Shown here one piece after another: positions 26,225 through 32,889 of a stretch of DNA of 32,889 nucleotides. Both the position numbers and the translations under genes were made by a program. The notes below the pieces were generated by a model that searched no databases, had not been told where the DNA came from, and was given only the letters and a program-made list of their open reading frames with translations. The first letter of the stretch is position 1, and the number at the start of each line of letters is the position of its first letter. Source of the stretch: Candidatus Zhuqueibacterota bacterium (GTDB lineage Bacteria > Zhuqueibacterota > Zhuqueibacteria > Thermofontimicrobiales > Thiofontviventaceae); NCBI GenBank assembly GCA_016931935.1, contig JAFGDW010000043.1, positions 1 through 32,889 of the forward strand, written 5' to 3'.

Positions 26225-26518
26225 ATGGTAGTGGATTTTATTGAACCGGCGTCGATAGAATTGGATGATGCCATTGCTTACTATAACCTTCAATCTCCTG
26301 GTCTTGGTGAGAAATTTCTTGCAGATGTAATGAGAACGATAGAATTAATCGCTGCATATCCGGAAGCATGGTCGCGGAATACCGTGCATACCCGAAAGGC
26401 CAGGTTAAAAAAATTTCCTTATCACTTAATCTATACGATTCGAATAAACAAAATTTATATTCTTGCAGTAGCACATCAACATCGCGAACCGGAGTATTGG
26501 ATAGACAGATTATTATAA
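26225..26518 (+). CDS. ParE/RelE-superfamily toxin
   Basis: This is a 97-residue toxin of the ParE/RelE fold. It opens with VDFIEPASIELDDAIAYYNLQSPGLGEKF, the standard first strand and helix of ParE-like toxins. A second helix around TIELIAAYPEAW and a core strand with RKARLKKFPYHLIYTI follow. It ends with ILAVAHQHREPEYW, where the His/Arg/Pro pattern is typical. ParE members poison gyrase and RelE members cut mRNA; the sequence alone does not settle which. The antitoxin pairs of this family are usually assigned to ParE. The gene starts immediately after the antitoxin stop codon. Confidence 0.92.
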   Translation: MVVDFIEPASIELDDAIAYYNLQSPGLGEKFLADVMRTIELIAAYPEAWSRNTVHTRKARLKKFPYHLIYTIRINKIYILAVAHQHREPEYWIDRLL

Positions 26519-26800
26519 GTACTGGAACCAATCTGAAATTTCAAAAACTTAAGGGTCCTTTTCTAAATTTCACGCGATCAATTCATCACCACAGCATTAG
26601 ATATTTTATTCCTTTCCAATTGCAGCCCAGTCAAATTAAAAAATTAAAGCGACAAACATGTGTCCCGGTTCAGTGTTTGTTTTGTTATTGTATTTTGAGT
26701 TTAAGATTTATTTGTCACTTGCTGATTGATGCTTTTGATTTTTTCAAACAACTATAAAATTAGTTTTTCCGCTCTTCGTCAGTACATTTAAATTCCCCCT
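26519..26800. other. Gene-free spacer
   Basis: This AT-rich spacer lies between the toxin and the TIM-barrel gene. The open frames across it have no ribosome site and no recognisable protein features. I see no terminator for the toxin-antitoxin pair. Confidence 0.5.
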
Positions 26801-26829
26801 TTGAAAATTCCATCGAAAATTCGTATTAT
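26801..26829 (+). promoter_or_regulatory. Sigma-70 promoter of the TIM-barrel gene
   Basis: TTGAAA (26801-26806), 17 bases and TATTAT (26824-26829) lie 37 bases before the ATG at 26866. The three bases before the -10 box are TCG. Confidence 0.65.
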
Positions 26830-26865
26830 TGCATAAAACACATTAACCAAAACAAGGAACCCACC

Positions 26866-27654
26866 ATGCTCCCAACCGTCGATTTTTGTGGTCTCAATCT
26901 CACACGCTTACTCATCGGCGCCAATCCATTTGGCGGATACAGCCACCAATCCGAAGCCCGCGACAAAGTGATGCGCGAGTATCACACCATCGAACGCATT
27001 AAAGAAACCTGGGCGCGCGCCGAGGCGGCGGGTATCAACGCCATGGTCACCAATAATGAAACGCCGCACGTATTGCAGGCGGTGAAGGAATATCTGGCTG
27101 CTGACGGGTCACTCAAATGGATCGCGCAAATTAATTTCAGGGAAAAGTTAAGCATGAAAGCAGTAATTGATGAAGCGGTGGAGATCGGTTGCTCAGCCGC
27201 CTACCTGCACGGTCTGGTGGTGGAAGATGCGTTTATGCGTAAGGACGCAGCCACAATCCGCGCCTGGTGCGAGCATGCACAGTCGCACGGCATCCCGATT
27301 GGTGTGGCCGGGCACGCCCCTGCGACGCATCTGTGGGTGGATAGCCTGCATGTCGTAGATTTTCATGTGGTGTGCTTCTTCAACTGCGGCAGCCTGCACG
27401 ACGGGCAGGGCAGCACATTCCGGTTGCGCGACATGGCGCCGGCAGTGGAATGCATTCAACAGATTCAGAAACCATGCATTGGTTACAAAATTATGGGCGC
27501 CGGCCGGATCGAACCGCGGATGGCGTTCGAATATGCGTTCGAACATATCAAACCCACCGATGTGGTGAATGTCGGCATGCATCGCGGCGATAACGACAAC
27601 ATGGTGGAAGAGAACGCCGTCATGGTGCGGGATATTTTGTCAACTGAAGTTTAG
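26866..27654 (+). CDS. TIM-barrel-like protein of unknown function
   Basis: This soluble protein has 262 residues. The pattern of short strands and helices suggests a TIM barrel: LLIGANPFGGYSHQSE at the start, then GINAMVTNN, LKWIAQINF, GCSAAYLHG, GIPIGVAGHAP, VDFHVVCFFN, KPCIGYKIMGAGRI and DVVNVGMHRG. The start and the final PxDVVxVGM-type strand recall a family of hypothetical proteins in planctomycetes and related bacteria with an aldo/keto reductase-like ending. Histidines and acidic residues at strand ends (for example GHAPATH) could bind a metal or sugar. AAGGA lies seven bases upstream of the start. It precedes the sugar symporter in the same direction but 815 bp away, so joint work on carbohydrates is only a guess. 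Confidence 0.65.
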   Translation: MLPTVDFCGLNLTRLLIGANPFGGYSHQSEARDKVMREYHTIERIKETWARAEAAGINAMVTNNETPHVLQAVKEYLAADGSLKWIAQINFREKLSMKAVIDEAVEIGCSAAYLHGLVVEDAFMRKDAATIRAWCEHAQSHGIPIGVAGHAPATHLWVDSLHVVDFHVVCFFNCGSLHDGQGSTFRLRDMAPAVECIQQIQKPCIGYKIMGAGRIEPRMAFEYAFEHIKPTDVVNVGMHRGDNDNMVEENAVMVRDILSTEV

Positions 27655-27660
27655 TGATAT

Positions 27661-28075
27661 GATTGGGAGACAAGGTGATAAAGAGATGGGGTGATTATGA
27701 ATCTAAAGGTGCGCTCGTAAATTAATGGTAATTCAAATTCATAATAATATCAGTACTTCACTTTTCCGAGATCATAAATAAAATGCCGAATCGGATTTTG
27801 GAATGTGGAATGAAAAATAAAAGCTTTTATAATTCCGAAATCCGAATTCGTAAATCCGAAATCGATCTCGGAATGAAAAGTAAAAATACGAGCAAACATA
27901 AATCAGGCGCGTTGAGATGAGAATTGCATTTTATTTTTGAGTAGCGACTAAGATGACTATTTTACCTTGTATTCTTGTCACCTGATCTCCCTTTCCCTTG
28001 ATCTCCTTGTCTCCGTGTTACCTTTTTCCCCTGTCTCCCTATCTCCCTTTCACCCTGTCTCCCCTTCTCTCAATC
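27661..28075. repeat. Inverted short-period repeat (motif GGAGACA/GGTGACA)
   Basis: The left arm (27661-27699: gggagacaaggtgataaag...) and a longer right arm (27973-28075) are iterations of GGAGACA, AGGGAGAT and GGTGACA on opposite strands. The right arm read as reverse complement is about 100 bases of these units. This is a degenerate tandem array, not a coding sequence. Confidence 0.75.
27786..27850. repeat. Inverted short-period repeat (motif TTCGGAT)
   Basis: The arms ccgaatcggattttggaat (27786-27804) and attccgaaatccgaattcg (27832-27850) pair with one indel and one mismatch around an AT-rich loop. Further aaatccgaaatc units follow to about 27880. It lies inside the loop of the larger GGAGACA repeat. 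Confidence 0.7.
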
Positions 28076-28159
28076 CTTTTTTAAAGGCATTCGACCACAT
28101 CTGGCCAACATGAATCTTCCGCGGAAAACAATATTTTTTACCCACACAACAATTCACTC

Positions 28160-28188
28160 TTGACATTTGTATTAATTTTCGTTATTAT
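28160..28188 (+). promoter_or_regulatory. Strong sigma-70 promoter of the symporter gene
   Basis: TTGACA (28160-28165), 17 bases and TATTAT (28183-28188) give a start near 28195 and a leader of about 275 bases before the TTG at 28470. No known riboswitch fold is recognisable by eye. Confidence 0.7.
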
Positions 28189-28469
28189 TCATCCTATATA
28201 ATAAGGCCTCCCACCACTTATTATGACATACCTGTATAACGATCCACCTTTGGTGATCAGCAGACAGTTCCGACGTTTTTATGAATGACAGCGCCACGGA
28301 CTGTCCGCATGATTGCTGGCATCTTTTCATCAATTTCCTATTGCAAATTTATAACAGTAACCACGATGCTGTCTTTTTCAGGCGCGCTGATATTCGTATA
28401 TCCGCTATTGACTGAAGGGGATTCTGCTAATACGGGGTGTATTATCATTCTGAACTGAAAGGAGTAGCC

Positions 28470-30089
28470 TTGAACAAACAAACGAATCATTTATCCATCG
28501 GGGAAAAGCTCGGGTACGCTCTTGGTGACGGAGCGGCGAATATTGCCTGGCGAGGGGTTTCCACGTTTTTATTTGTTTTCTACACCGATGTTTTTGGGAT
28601 AAATCCGGCGGCAGTTGGATTACTCATGTTAATCGCGCGTTTTAGCGACGGAGTGAGCGATGTTGTTATGGGGATCATCGGCGACCGAACGAATTCCAAG
28701 TACGGCAAATTTCGTCCCTGGATATTATGGTCGGCTATTCCGCTGGGGGTCATTCTATCATTGCTGTTTACCAGTCCGGATTTAAGTCCCACAGGAAAAA
28801 TAATTTACGCGTATACAACATACATTCTTTTCACGCTAATTTACACGGCCAACAACATTCCCTACGGCGCGCTGATGGCGGTTATGACCGGCGACGACAA
28901 AGAGCGGACAAGCCTTGGCTCGTACCGGATGGTCGGTTCATTTATTGGCGGCATGTTGGTCCAGGGTGCCTTATTATTTTTGGTAGCTTATTATGGCAAT
29001 ATTAACCCGAATATTGATGTAAATAAACTGGATGCTCAAAAATATGAAATAACCGTCTCAGCCGCACAGGATGTTAATAATGTAAAAATATCGACCAAAA
29101 GTGGAATTGCCACATTTGCCTGGGCAGATGCCAAGTTACACGAAACAGAAAACGTCCCGACTCAGGGTAAAAGTTTTTCTATGGAAGGTGGAAAAGAATA
29201 CACATTTATCGTCGCTGGCGAAGAAAATCTAACCAAAGATGTGATATCGATTGTCGATCAAAAGCGCGGTTATAGCTACTCGATTTATGTATTGTCGATT
29301 GTATTGGCGTTAGCAATGTTTGTTACGTTTTTTACCACAAAAGAGCGTGTGGCGCCTCCAAAATCACAAAAAACAAATTTAATGAAAGACTTCAAGGATT
29401 TGATTCGAAACAGACCATGGCTGGTGCTGTTGATTATTGGCCTGTTGTTCAACGTCTACAACTCAATCAAACAAGGTATTGTTGTCATTTACTTCACTCA
29501 CTTTTTGCATAATCAGCTATTAGCAGCGTCTTATATGGTAGCGCTCCTGATTGCTTCCATCGGTGGAGCAATGGTAACTGCCGCACTAAGCAAACGATTG
29601 GGCAAACGAAATCTCTTTATTTACGCACTTATATTTTCAGGCGCTGTTAATGCGTTATTAGCCTTGTGCGGTCCCGACAATATCGGACGTATTTTCACGA
29701 TCGGTATCATTTCAGAATTTGCCGCTGCCATCTTCCCCACTTTATTCTTTGCCATGCTTGGGGATGCCGCAGATTACTCCGAATTTAAAAATGGTCGCCG
29801 AGCAACCGGCCTTGTATACTCAGCCGGCTCGTTTGCCACGAAATTTGGAGGCGGTATTGCCGGGGCAATTATTGGTTATGTACTGGCAGCATTTCATTAT
29901 AATGGTCAGGATACATCCACGATACCAGGCGCAGTTCCCGGTATTGTTATGCTGATGAGCTGGATACCAACAATAATCGCCGTCATTACAGCAGGATTAA
30001 TGACGATGTATCCGTTAAACCAGAAAAAAATGGATGAAATTACCATTGAACTTGGCAACAGAAGGCTGAAAGAACTCGAAGCAATATAG
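28470..30089 (+). CDS. GPH-family sugar:cation symporter (MFS) with an inserted extracytoplasmic domain
   Basis: This is an inner-membrane symporter of 539 residues, related to MelB/XynB-type glycoside-pentoside-hexuronide transporters. Twelve membrane helices can be outlined. Helix 2 carries ARFSDGVSD with D60 and D64, matching the cation-binding aspartates of MelB, followed by the family loop GDRTNSKYGKFRPW. Unlike ordinary members (about 450-480 residues), it has a hydrophilic stretch of about 90 residues (about 177-267) between helices 5 and 6. This is beta-rich with ITVSAAQDVNNVKIS and GGKEYTFIVAGEE and should face the periplasm. The start is a TTG at 28470, with AAAGGAG five bases upstream; a GTG at 28437 has no ribosome site. 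The substrate is unknown. Confidence 0.88.
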   Translation: MNKQTNHLSIGEKLGYALGDGAANIAWRGVSTFLFVFYTDVFGINPAAVGLLMLIARFSDGVSDVVMGIIGDRTNSKYGKFRPWILWSAIPLGVILSLLFTSPDLSPTGKIIYAYTTYILFTLIYTANNIPYGALMAVMTGDDKERTSLGSYRMVGSFIGGMLVQGALLFLVAYYGNINPNIDVNKLDAQKYEITVSAAQDVNNVKISTKSGIATFAWADAKLHETENVPTQGKSFSMEGGKEYTFIVAGEENLTKDVISIVDQKRGYSYSIYVLSIVLALAMFVTFFTTKERVAPPKSQKTNLMKDFKDLIRNRPWLVLLIIGLLFNVYNSIKQGIVVIYFTHFLHNQLLAASYMVALLIASIGGAMVTAALSKRLGKRNLFIYALIFSGAVNALLALCGPDNIGRIFTIGIISEFAAAIFPTLFFAMLGDAADYSEFKNGRRATGLVYSAGSFATKFGGGIAGAIIGYVLAAFHYNGQDTSTIPGAVPGIVMLMSWIPTIIAVITAGLMTMYPLNQKKMDEITIELGNRRLKELEAI

Positions 30090-30140
30090 CATCACGTTCA
30101 TTATCATATTGTTTAGCGTTTCACAAATTCAGGGTGGCTT

Positions 30141-30173
30141 ACAAACCAGGTTTCTCAAAGAAACCTGGTTTGT
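30141..30173. repeat. Perfect 15-bp hairpin (AAACCAGGT family)
   Basis: The arm acaaaccaggtttct, loop caa and an exact complementary arm lie 52 bp after the symporter gene. The core (30143-30171) is 24/29 identical to the terminator hairpin at 16341-16369 on the minus strand. Here no T-run follows, so termination is doubtful. Confidence 0.75.
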
Positions 30174-30253
30174 GGATGCGCACAATTCGGATTGTTAACA
30201 TCAGTAAATATCAATTTCTTCACGTTCGCGCCACAAAATCCCCAAATCTTCTA

Positions 30254-30282
30254 TTGACAATGATCACAAATTTACGTATTAT
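30254..30282 (+). promoter_or_regulatory. Strong sigma-70 promoter far upstream of sulP
   Basis: TTGACA (30254-30259), 17 bases and TATTAT (30277-30282) predict a start near 30289, 384 bases before the SulP gene. A stem tggtgtc/gacacca follows near 30308-30341. It either drives a long sulP leader or a small RNA. No plausible small protein is visible. Confidence 0.6.
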
Positions 30283-30484
30283 TACGCTTTTATTTTGGCG
30301 CGTCTGGTGGTGTCATATTTCAACGCTTTGCCACGACACCATGACTCCCACTTATACCATTCTACATTTTATAGCGATTGATTCGCAAGGAGCCCTGTGT
30401 GCGTTTCCATTAATCGTTTTCCCCAGTTGTTTTAATAATTGCTTATAATATTAGGTATATGAATAACCAGTTGAACCACGAGCC

Positions 30485-30557
30485 TTCGAATTCGCTCAGG
30501 CTGAAGCACTACCTTCACAGTAAGCCCTTCGATAAACTCAGGATATACTCCGTCGAA
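30485..30557 (+). repeat. Two TTCGA..CTCAGG repeats in tandem
   Basis: A short copy (30485-30506, ttcgaattcgctcaggctg...) is followed by a long copy (30523-30557) that matches the reverse complement of 3308-3342 at 30 of 35 positions. The pair lies in the sulP leader region and is non-coding. Confidence 0.75.
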
Positions 30558-30672
30558 CTGTGATAATTTTCTAATTTACAAGTCACATCAATTTTCAACT
30601 GATCATTCATAATAGGTCTTTATAAGTACCACTTATTTTATCCAATTCAAAACTACTTCGAGATAAACTGCT

Positions 30673-32385
30673 ATGTTTAAACCAAAATTGTTTGTGATGT
30701 TACCAACCATGACCCGTGCGCAAATTATGAATGATATTATGGCCGGCATTCTGGTTGGAATTGTTGCCTTGCCGTTGGCGATTGCATTCGGAATTGCCTC
30801 CGGTGTTGCACCGGAAAAAGGTCTGGTTACCGCTGTCATTGGTGGCTTTATTGTATCATTTTTGGGTGGCAGCCGCGTTCAGATCGGCGGCCCCACCGGC
30901 GCCTTTATTATTATTGTTTTCGGAATTGTTCAGCAGTATGGTATAAATGGACTCATGCTGGCAACGTTAATGGCCGGCATCATTCTCATTTTGATGGGCG
31001 TCGCCCAATTTGGCTCCATCATCAAATTTATTCCGTATCCGGTTGTGGTTGGTTTTACCAGCGGCATTGCCGTAGTTATCTTTTCCAGTCAAATCAATGA
31101 TTTTTTCGGAATGCATATTGAAAAAGTACCGGCCGACTTCATTGAAAAATGGCACATTTATTTTCAACATATTAATTCCATTCAAAAAGAAACGCTGATC
31201 ATCGCATTCATTTCGCTGTTGATTATTATTTTCTGGTCAAAACTGTCGAGAAAAATTCCCGGATCAATCATCGCCATTATAGTTACTACATTCATTGTGC
31301 AGATTTTCCATTTGCCGGTGGATACTATCGAATCCCGGTTTGGCGACATTCCGTCATCACTGCCAATGCCCATTATGCCCCATTTTGATTATGCTACTAT
31401 CAGGCTGCTGATTTTGCCAGCCACCACCATTGCACTGCTGGCAGCAATCGAAGCATTGCTATCCGCAGTTGTTAGCGACGGCATGATTGGCGCACGGCAT
31501 AAATCGAACATGGAATTGGTGGCCCAGGGCATTGCGAATGTCGTCTCCCCATTATTCGGTGGGATTCCGGTTACCGGCGCGATTGCCCGGACCGCCACCA
31601 ATATCAAAAATGGTGGCCGCACACCGATTGCCGGTATTGTACATGCAATTACATTATTCCTGATTATGGTAATATTCGGTCGCTGGGCGAAACTTATCCC
31701 CATGCCCACGCTTGCGGCAATCCTTGTGGTTGTGGCTTATAATATGAGCGAGTACCACGTGTTCATCCGCTTGTTGAAAAGTCCGCGCAGCGATGTGATT
31801 GTCTTGTTAACCACATTCGGGCTGACAGTTATTTTCGATCTGACGCTGGCGATTGAAATCGGTATGGTTTTAGCGGTTATTCTGTTTATGCGACGAATGG
31901 CGAATGTCAGCAATGTGAGCATTATTACCCGTGAACTGAAGGATGATGAAGAGCGGTATGATGTCAATGCTATTCAGAATAAAGACGTGCCCGATACTGT
32001 GGAAGTCTACGAAATTAATGGCCCATTCTTCTTCGGCGCAGCAACCAAATTTAAGGAAATTATCCGCCGGGTGGAAAATCCGCCAAAAGTAATGATTTTA
32101 CGAATGCGTAACGTCATGGCCATCGATGCTACCGGTCTAAATTTATTAAGTGAAATAATTCGTGACAATAAAAAAATCGGTATTCATTTGATACTTTCCG
32201 GCGTTCACGCACAACCGCTATTTGCGCTGACCAGGTACAACCTGGCCGATGAAATAGGCGAAAAAAATATCCTTGGGAATATTGATGATGCACTGGATCG
32301 TGCGCGGGAATTTCTTGGTCTTCCTAAGCTTGGGCGTCCGGATAATTTTACACCGGTGGTTAATCGTGAGATGTCAATGGATTAA
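30673..32385 (+). CDS. SulP-family inorganic anion transporter with STAS domain
   Basis: This is an inner-membrane transporter of 570 residues, the normal length for bacterial SulP proteins that carry sulfate, bicarbonate or other anions. The membrane domain (about 18-408) contains the family signatures GGPTGAF at 72-78 and the long conserved region [15 protein letters not shown]...[15 protein letters not shown] at 259-310. The cytoplasmic STAS domain (about 440-555) has IDATG at 484-488, equivalent to the loop that carries a regulatory Ser/Thr in anti-sigma antagonists. The substrate cannot be decided from sequence; no carbonic anhydrase or sulfate-assimilation gene is adjacent. The ribosome site upstream of 30673 is weak (CGAGA about nine bases before). 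A long leader with repeats precedes it. Confidence 0.93.
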   Translation: MFKPKLFVMLPTMTRAQIMNDIMAGILVGIVALPLAIAFGIASGVAPEKGLVTAVIGGFIVSFLGGSRVQIGGPTGAFIIIVFGIVQQYGINGLMLATLMAGIILILMGVAQFGSIIKFIPYPVVVGFTSGIAVVIFSSQINDFFGMHIEKVPADFIEKWHIYFQHINSIQKETLIIAFISLLIIIFWSKLSRKIPGSIIAIIVTTFIVQIFHLPVDTIESRFGDIPSSLPMPIMPHFDYATIRLLILPATTIALLAAIEALLSAVVSDGMIGARHKSNMELVAQGIANVVSPLFGGIPVTGAIARTATNIKNGGRTPIAGIVHAITLFLIMVIFGRWAKLIPMPTLAAILVVVAYNMSEYHVFIRLLKSPRSDVIVLLTTFGLTVIFDLTLAIEIGMVLAVILFMRRMANVSNVSIITRELKDDEERYDVNAIQNKDVPDTVEVYEINGPFFFGAATKFKEIIRRVENPPKVMILRMRNVMAIDATGLNLLSEIIRDNKKIGIHLILSGVHAQPLFALTRYNLADEIGEKNILGNIDDALDRAREFLGLPKLGRPDNFTPVVNREMSMD

Positions 32386-32688
32386 GACATCCGATACGAA
32401 TTATCTATTAGTCCATTCGATCAATGATCTTCGTAAGATTGCTAATGTCACTTGAAAACAATTTAAATGAGTTTTATGATACTGCTAATATTTTAGCATT
32501 AACCGCCGATTGTTAAGTAAACAGAATATATAAAGATAATGCTTGATTTTCTAAATTGATTTTTGTAAAATAGTAGCTGAATTTCAAAATTGGATTTACT
32601 GTTTAATTACTCGCAACGCCAAATATCACTTGAAAGTATTAACAAGTCTAAATATGACGATCAATCAAACTTTGTCTTTTCCTTTATG
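32386..32688. other. AT-rich gene-free spacer
   Basis: This AT-rich DNA follows sulP and has no coding sequence. A promoter-like pair (TTGATT at 32543, 17 bases, TAAAAT) has no gene downstream within the window. No terminator for sulP is evident. Confidence 0.5.
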
Positions 32689-32806
32689 ATATACTAAAGC
32701 TGAATTGGTTTTCGGATTTTTATTTTTAACCTCACCTAAATCATCTCCTTAAAAAAAGGAGAGGACTTCACAGTTAAATCCGCAAACCAATTCGTGATTA
32801 GTATAT
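32689..32806. repeat. Nested inverted-repeat element, MITE-like
   Basis: The outer arms are 32689-32719 and 32776-32806. Nine bases (atatactaa) match perfectly, four do not, then 17 of 18 match (gaattggttt.cggattt). In the centre, tctcctt/aaggaga pair around an A5 loop (32744-32762). The element is 118 bases long, non-coding, and overlaps the edge of the terminal repeat by two bases. Confidence 0.7.
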
Positions 32807-32889
32807 TTAAGCCGACAAAGAGCGTCGGCTTAAAGCGATGATGAGCTGATGTTGACATAAGTAAATAAAACGAAACTGCGTTCACATCT
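32805..32889. repeat. 85-bp terminal repeat, right copy (inverted)
   Basis: This is the reverse complement of bases 1-85 with one difference. The hairpin arms tttaagccgac and gtcggcttaaa lie at 32806-32834. The inner flank differs completely from the left copy, so the element itself ends here. Confidence 0.9.

Larger units (their letters stand above)
27655..28469. other. 815-bp repeat-filled spacer
   Basis: No gene can be supported here. The spacer contains two nested sets of short-period inverted repeats (27661-28075 and 27786-27850), then a strong promoter (28160-28188) and a leader of about 275 bases before the symporter gene. Within the leader, gacagttccg near 28264 and cggactgtcc near 28298 could pair with a bulge. 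Confidence 0.7.

Noticed and set aside
26368..26757. Open frame overlapping the toxin gene and running into the spacer
   Set aside because: It overlaps the toxin in another frame and continues as low-quality AT-rich sequence without protein-like features.
27973..28075. Possible CRISPR-like array in the GGAGACA repeat
   Set aside because: Units are 7-9 bases, degenerate and without spacers; no cas gene is present.
30134..30448. Open frame after the symporter gene
   Set aside because: It runs through the AAACCAGGT hairpin and a strong promoter, so it is very unlikely to be coding.
32543..32571. Promoter-like TTGATT-N17-TAAAAT
   Set aside because: The DNA is very AT-rich, no gene follows within the window, and the match may be chance.
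1..32889. Circular molecule with overlapping ends
   Set aside because: The end match is inverted, not direct, so it does not show circularity.

Overview
The window reads as one stretch of a diderm (Gram-negative) bacterial chromosome of moderate GC. TolC, RND and Omp85 proteins, lipoproteins and a Tat substrate show an outer membrane. Strong Shine-Dalgarno sequences (AAGGAG/GGAGG type) precede most genes, and several promoters look like ordinary sigma-70 sites (TTGACA or TTGAAA, 16-17 bases, TATTAT/TACATT). That argues against a typical Bacteroidota member. The protein mix and repeat-rich spacers would fit a Calditrichota/KSB1-like or other FCB-related uncultured lineage, but this is an impression, not a proof. 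The sequence begins and ends with the same 85-bp element in opposite orientation, so the window is probably a contig that stops at a dispersed repeat, or less likely a unit with terminal inverted repeats. I see no rRNA, tRNA, CRISPR, integrase, transposase or phage gene.

Left part, mostly minus strand. 459-3076: a two-gene molybdenum hydroxylase (isoquinoline 1-oxidoreductase type; iron-sulfur subunit, then Tat-exported molybdopterin subunit). 3755-5974: an orphan CHASE-PAS sensor histidine kinase. 6531-7145 (+): a small SprA-related putative metalloprotease. 7249-8482: an uncharacterised two-gene operon. 8772-14785: a tripartite efflux system in the order tolC, adaptor, RND pump, closed by a clear terminator. 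15058-16020: an AraC regulator with a GyrI-like ligand domain, placed upstream of the pump genes in the same direction and a natural candidate for their regulator. 16401-17420: an exported protein of unknown function. 17823-17984: a 53-residue cysteine-rich protein.

Right part, all plus strand. 18305-25049: lipoprotein, single-POTRA Omp85 barrel, DUF4390-like secreted protein, NtrY-like kinase and NtrC-like sigma-54 activator. This looks like an envelope-plus-signalling block. 25419-25796: a DUF2283 protein whose N-terminal half appears to come from a different small-protein family. 26015-26518: an antitoxin/ParE toxin pair. 26866-27654: a TIM-barrel-like protein of unknown function. 28470-30089: a GPH-family sugar:cation symporter with an unusual extra domain. 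30673-32385: a SulP anion transporter with a STAS domain.

The most unusual content is between the genes. At least six spacers carry long imperfect hairpins whose arms are iterations of a 7-10-base motif, with a different motif at most loci. Three of them lie inside probable operons. There are also compact perfect hairpins and two dispersed palindromic families (AAACCAGGT.. and TTCGA..CTCAGG..). The genes are mostly recognisable; the repeat landscape, the hybrid DUF2283 gene and the transporter insertion are what most deserve a second look.
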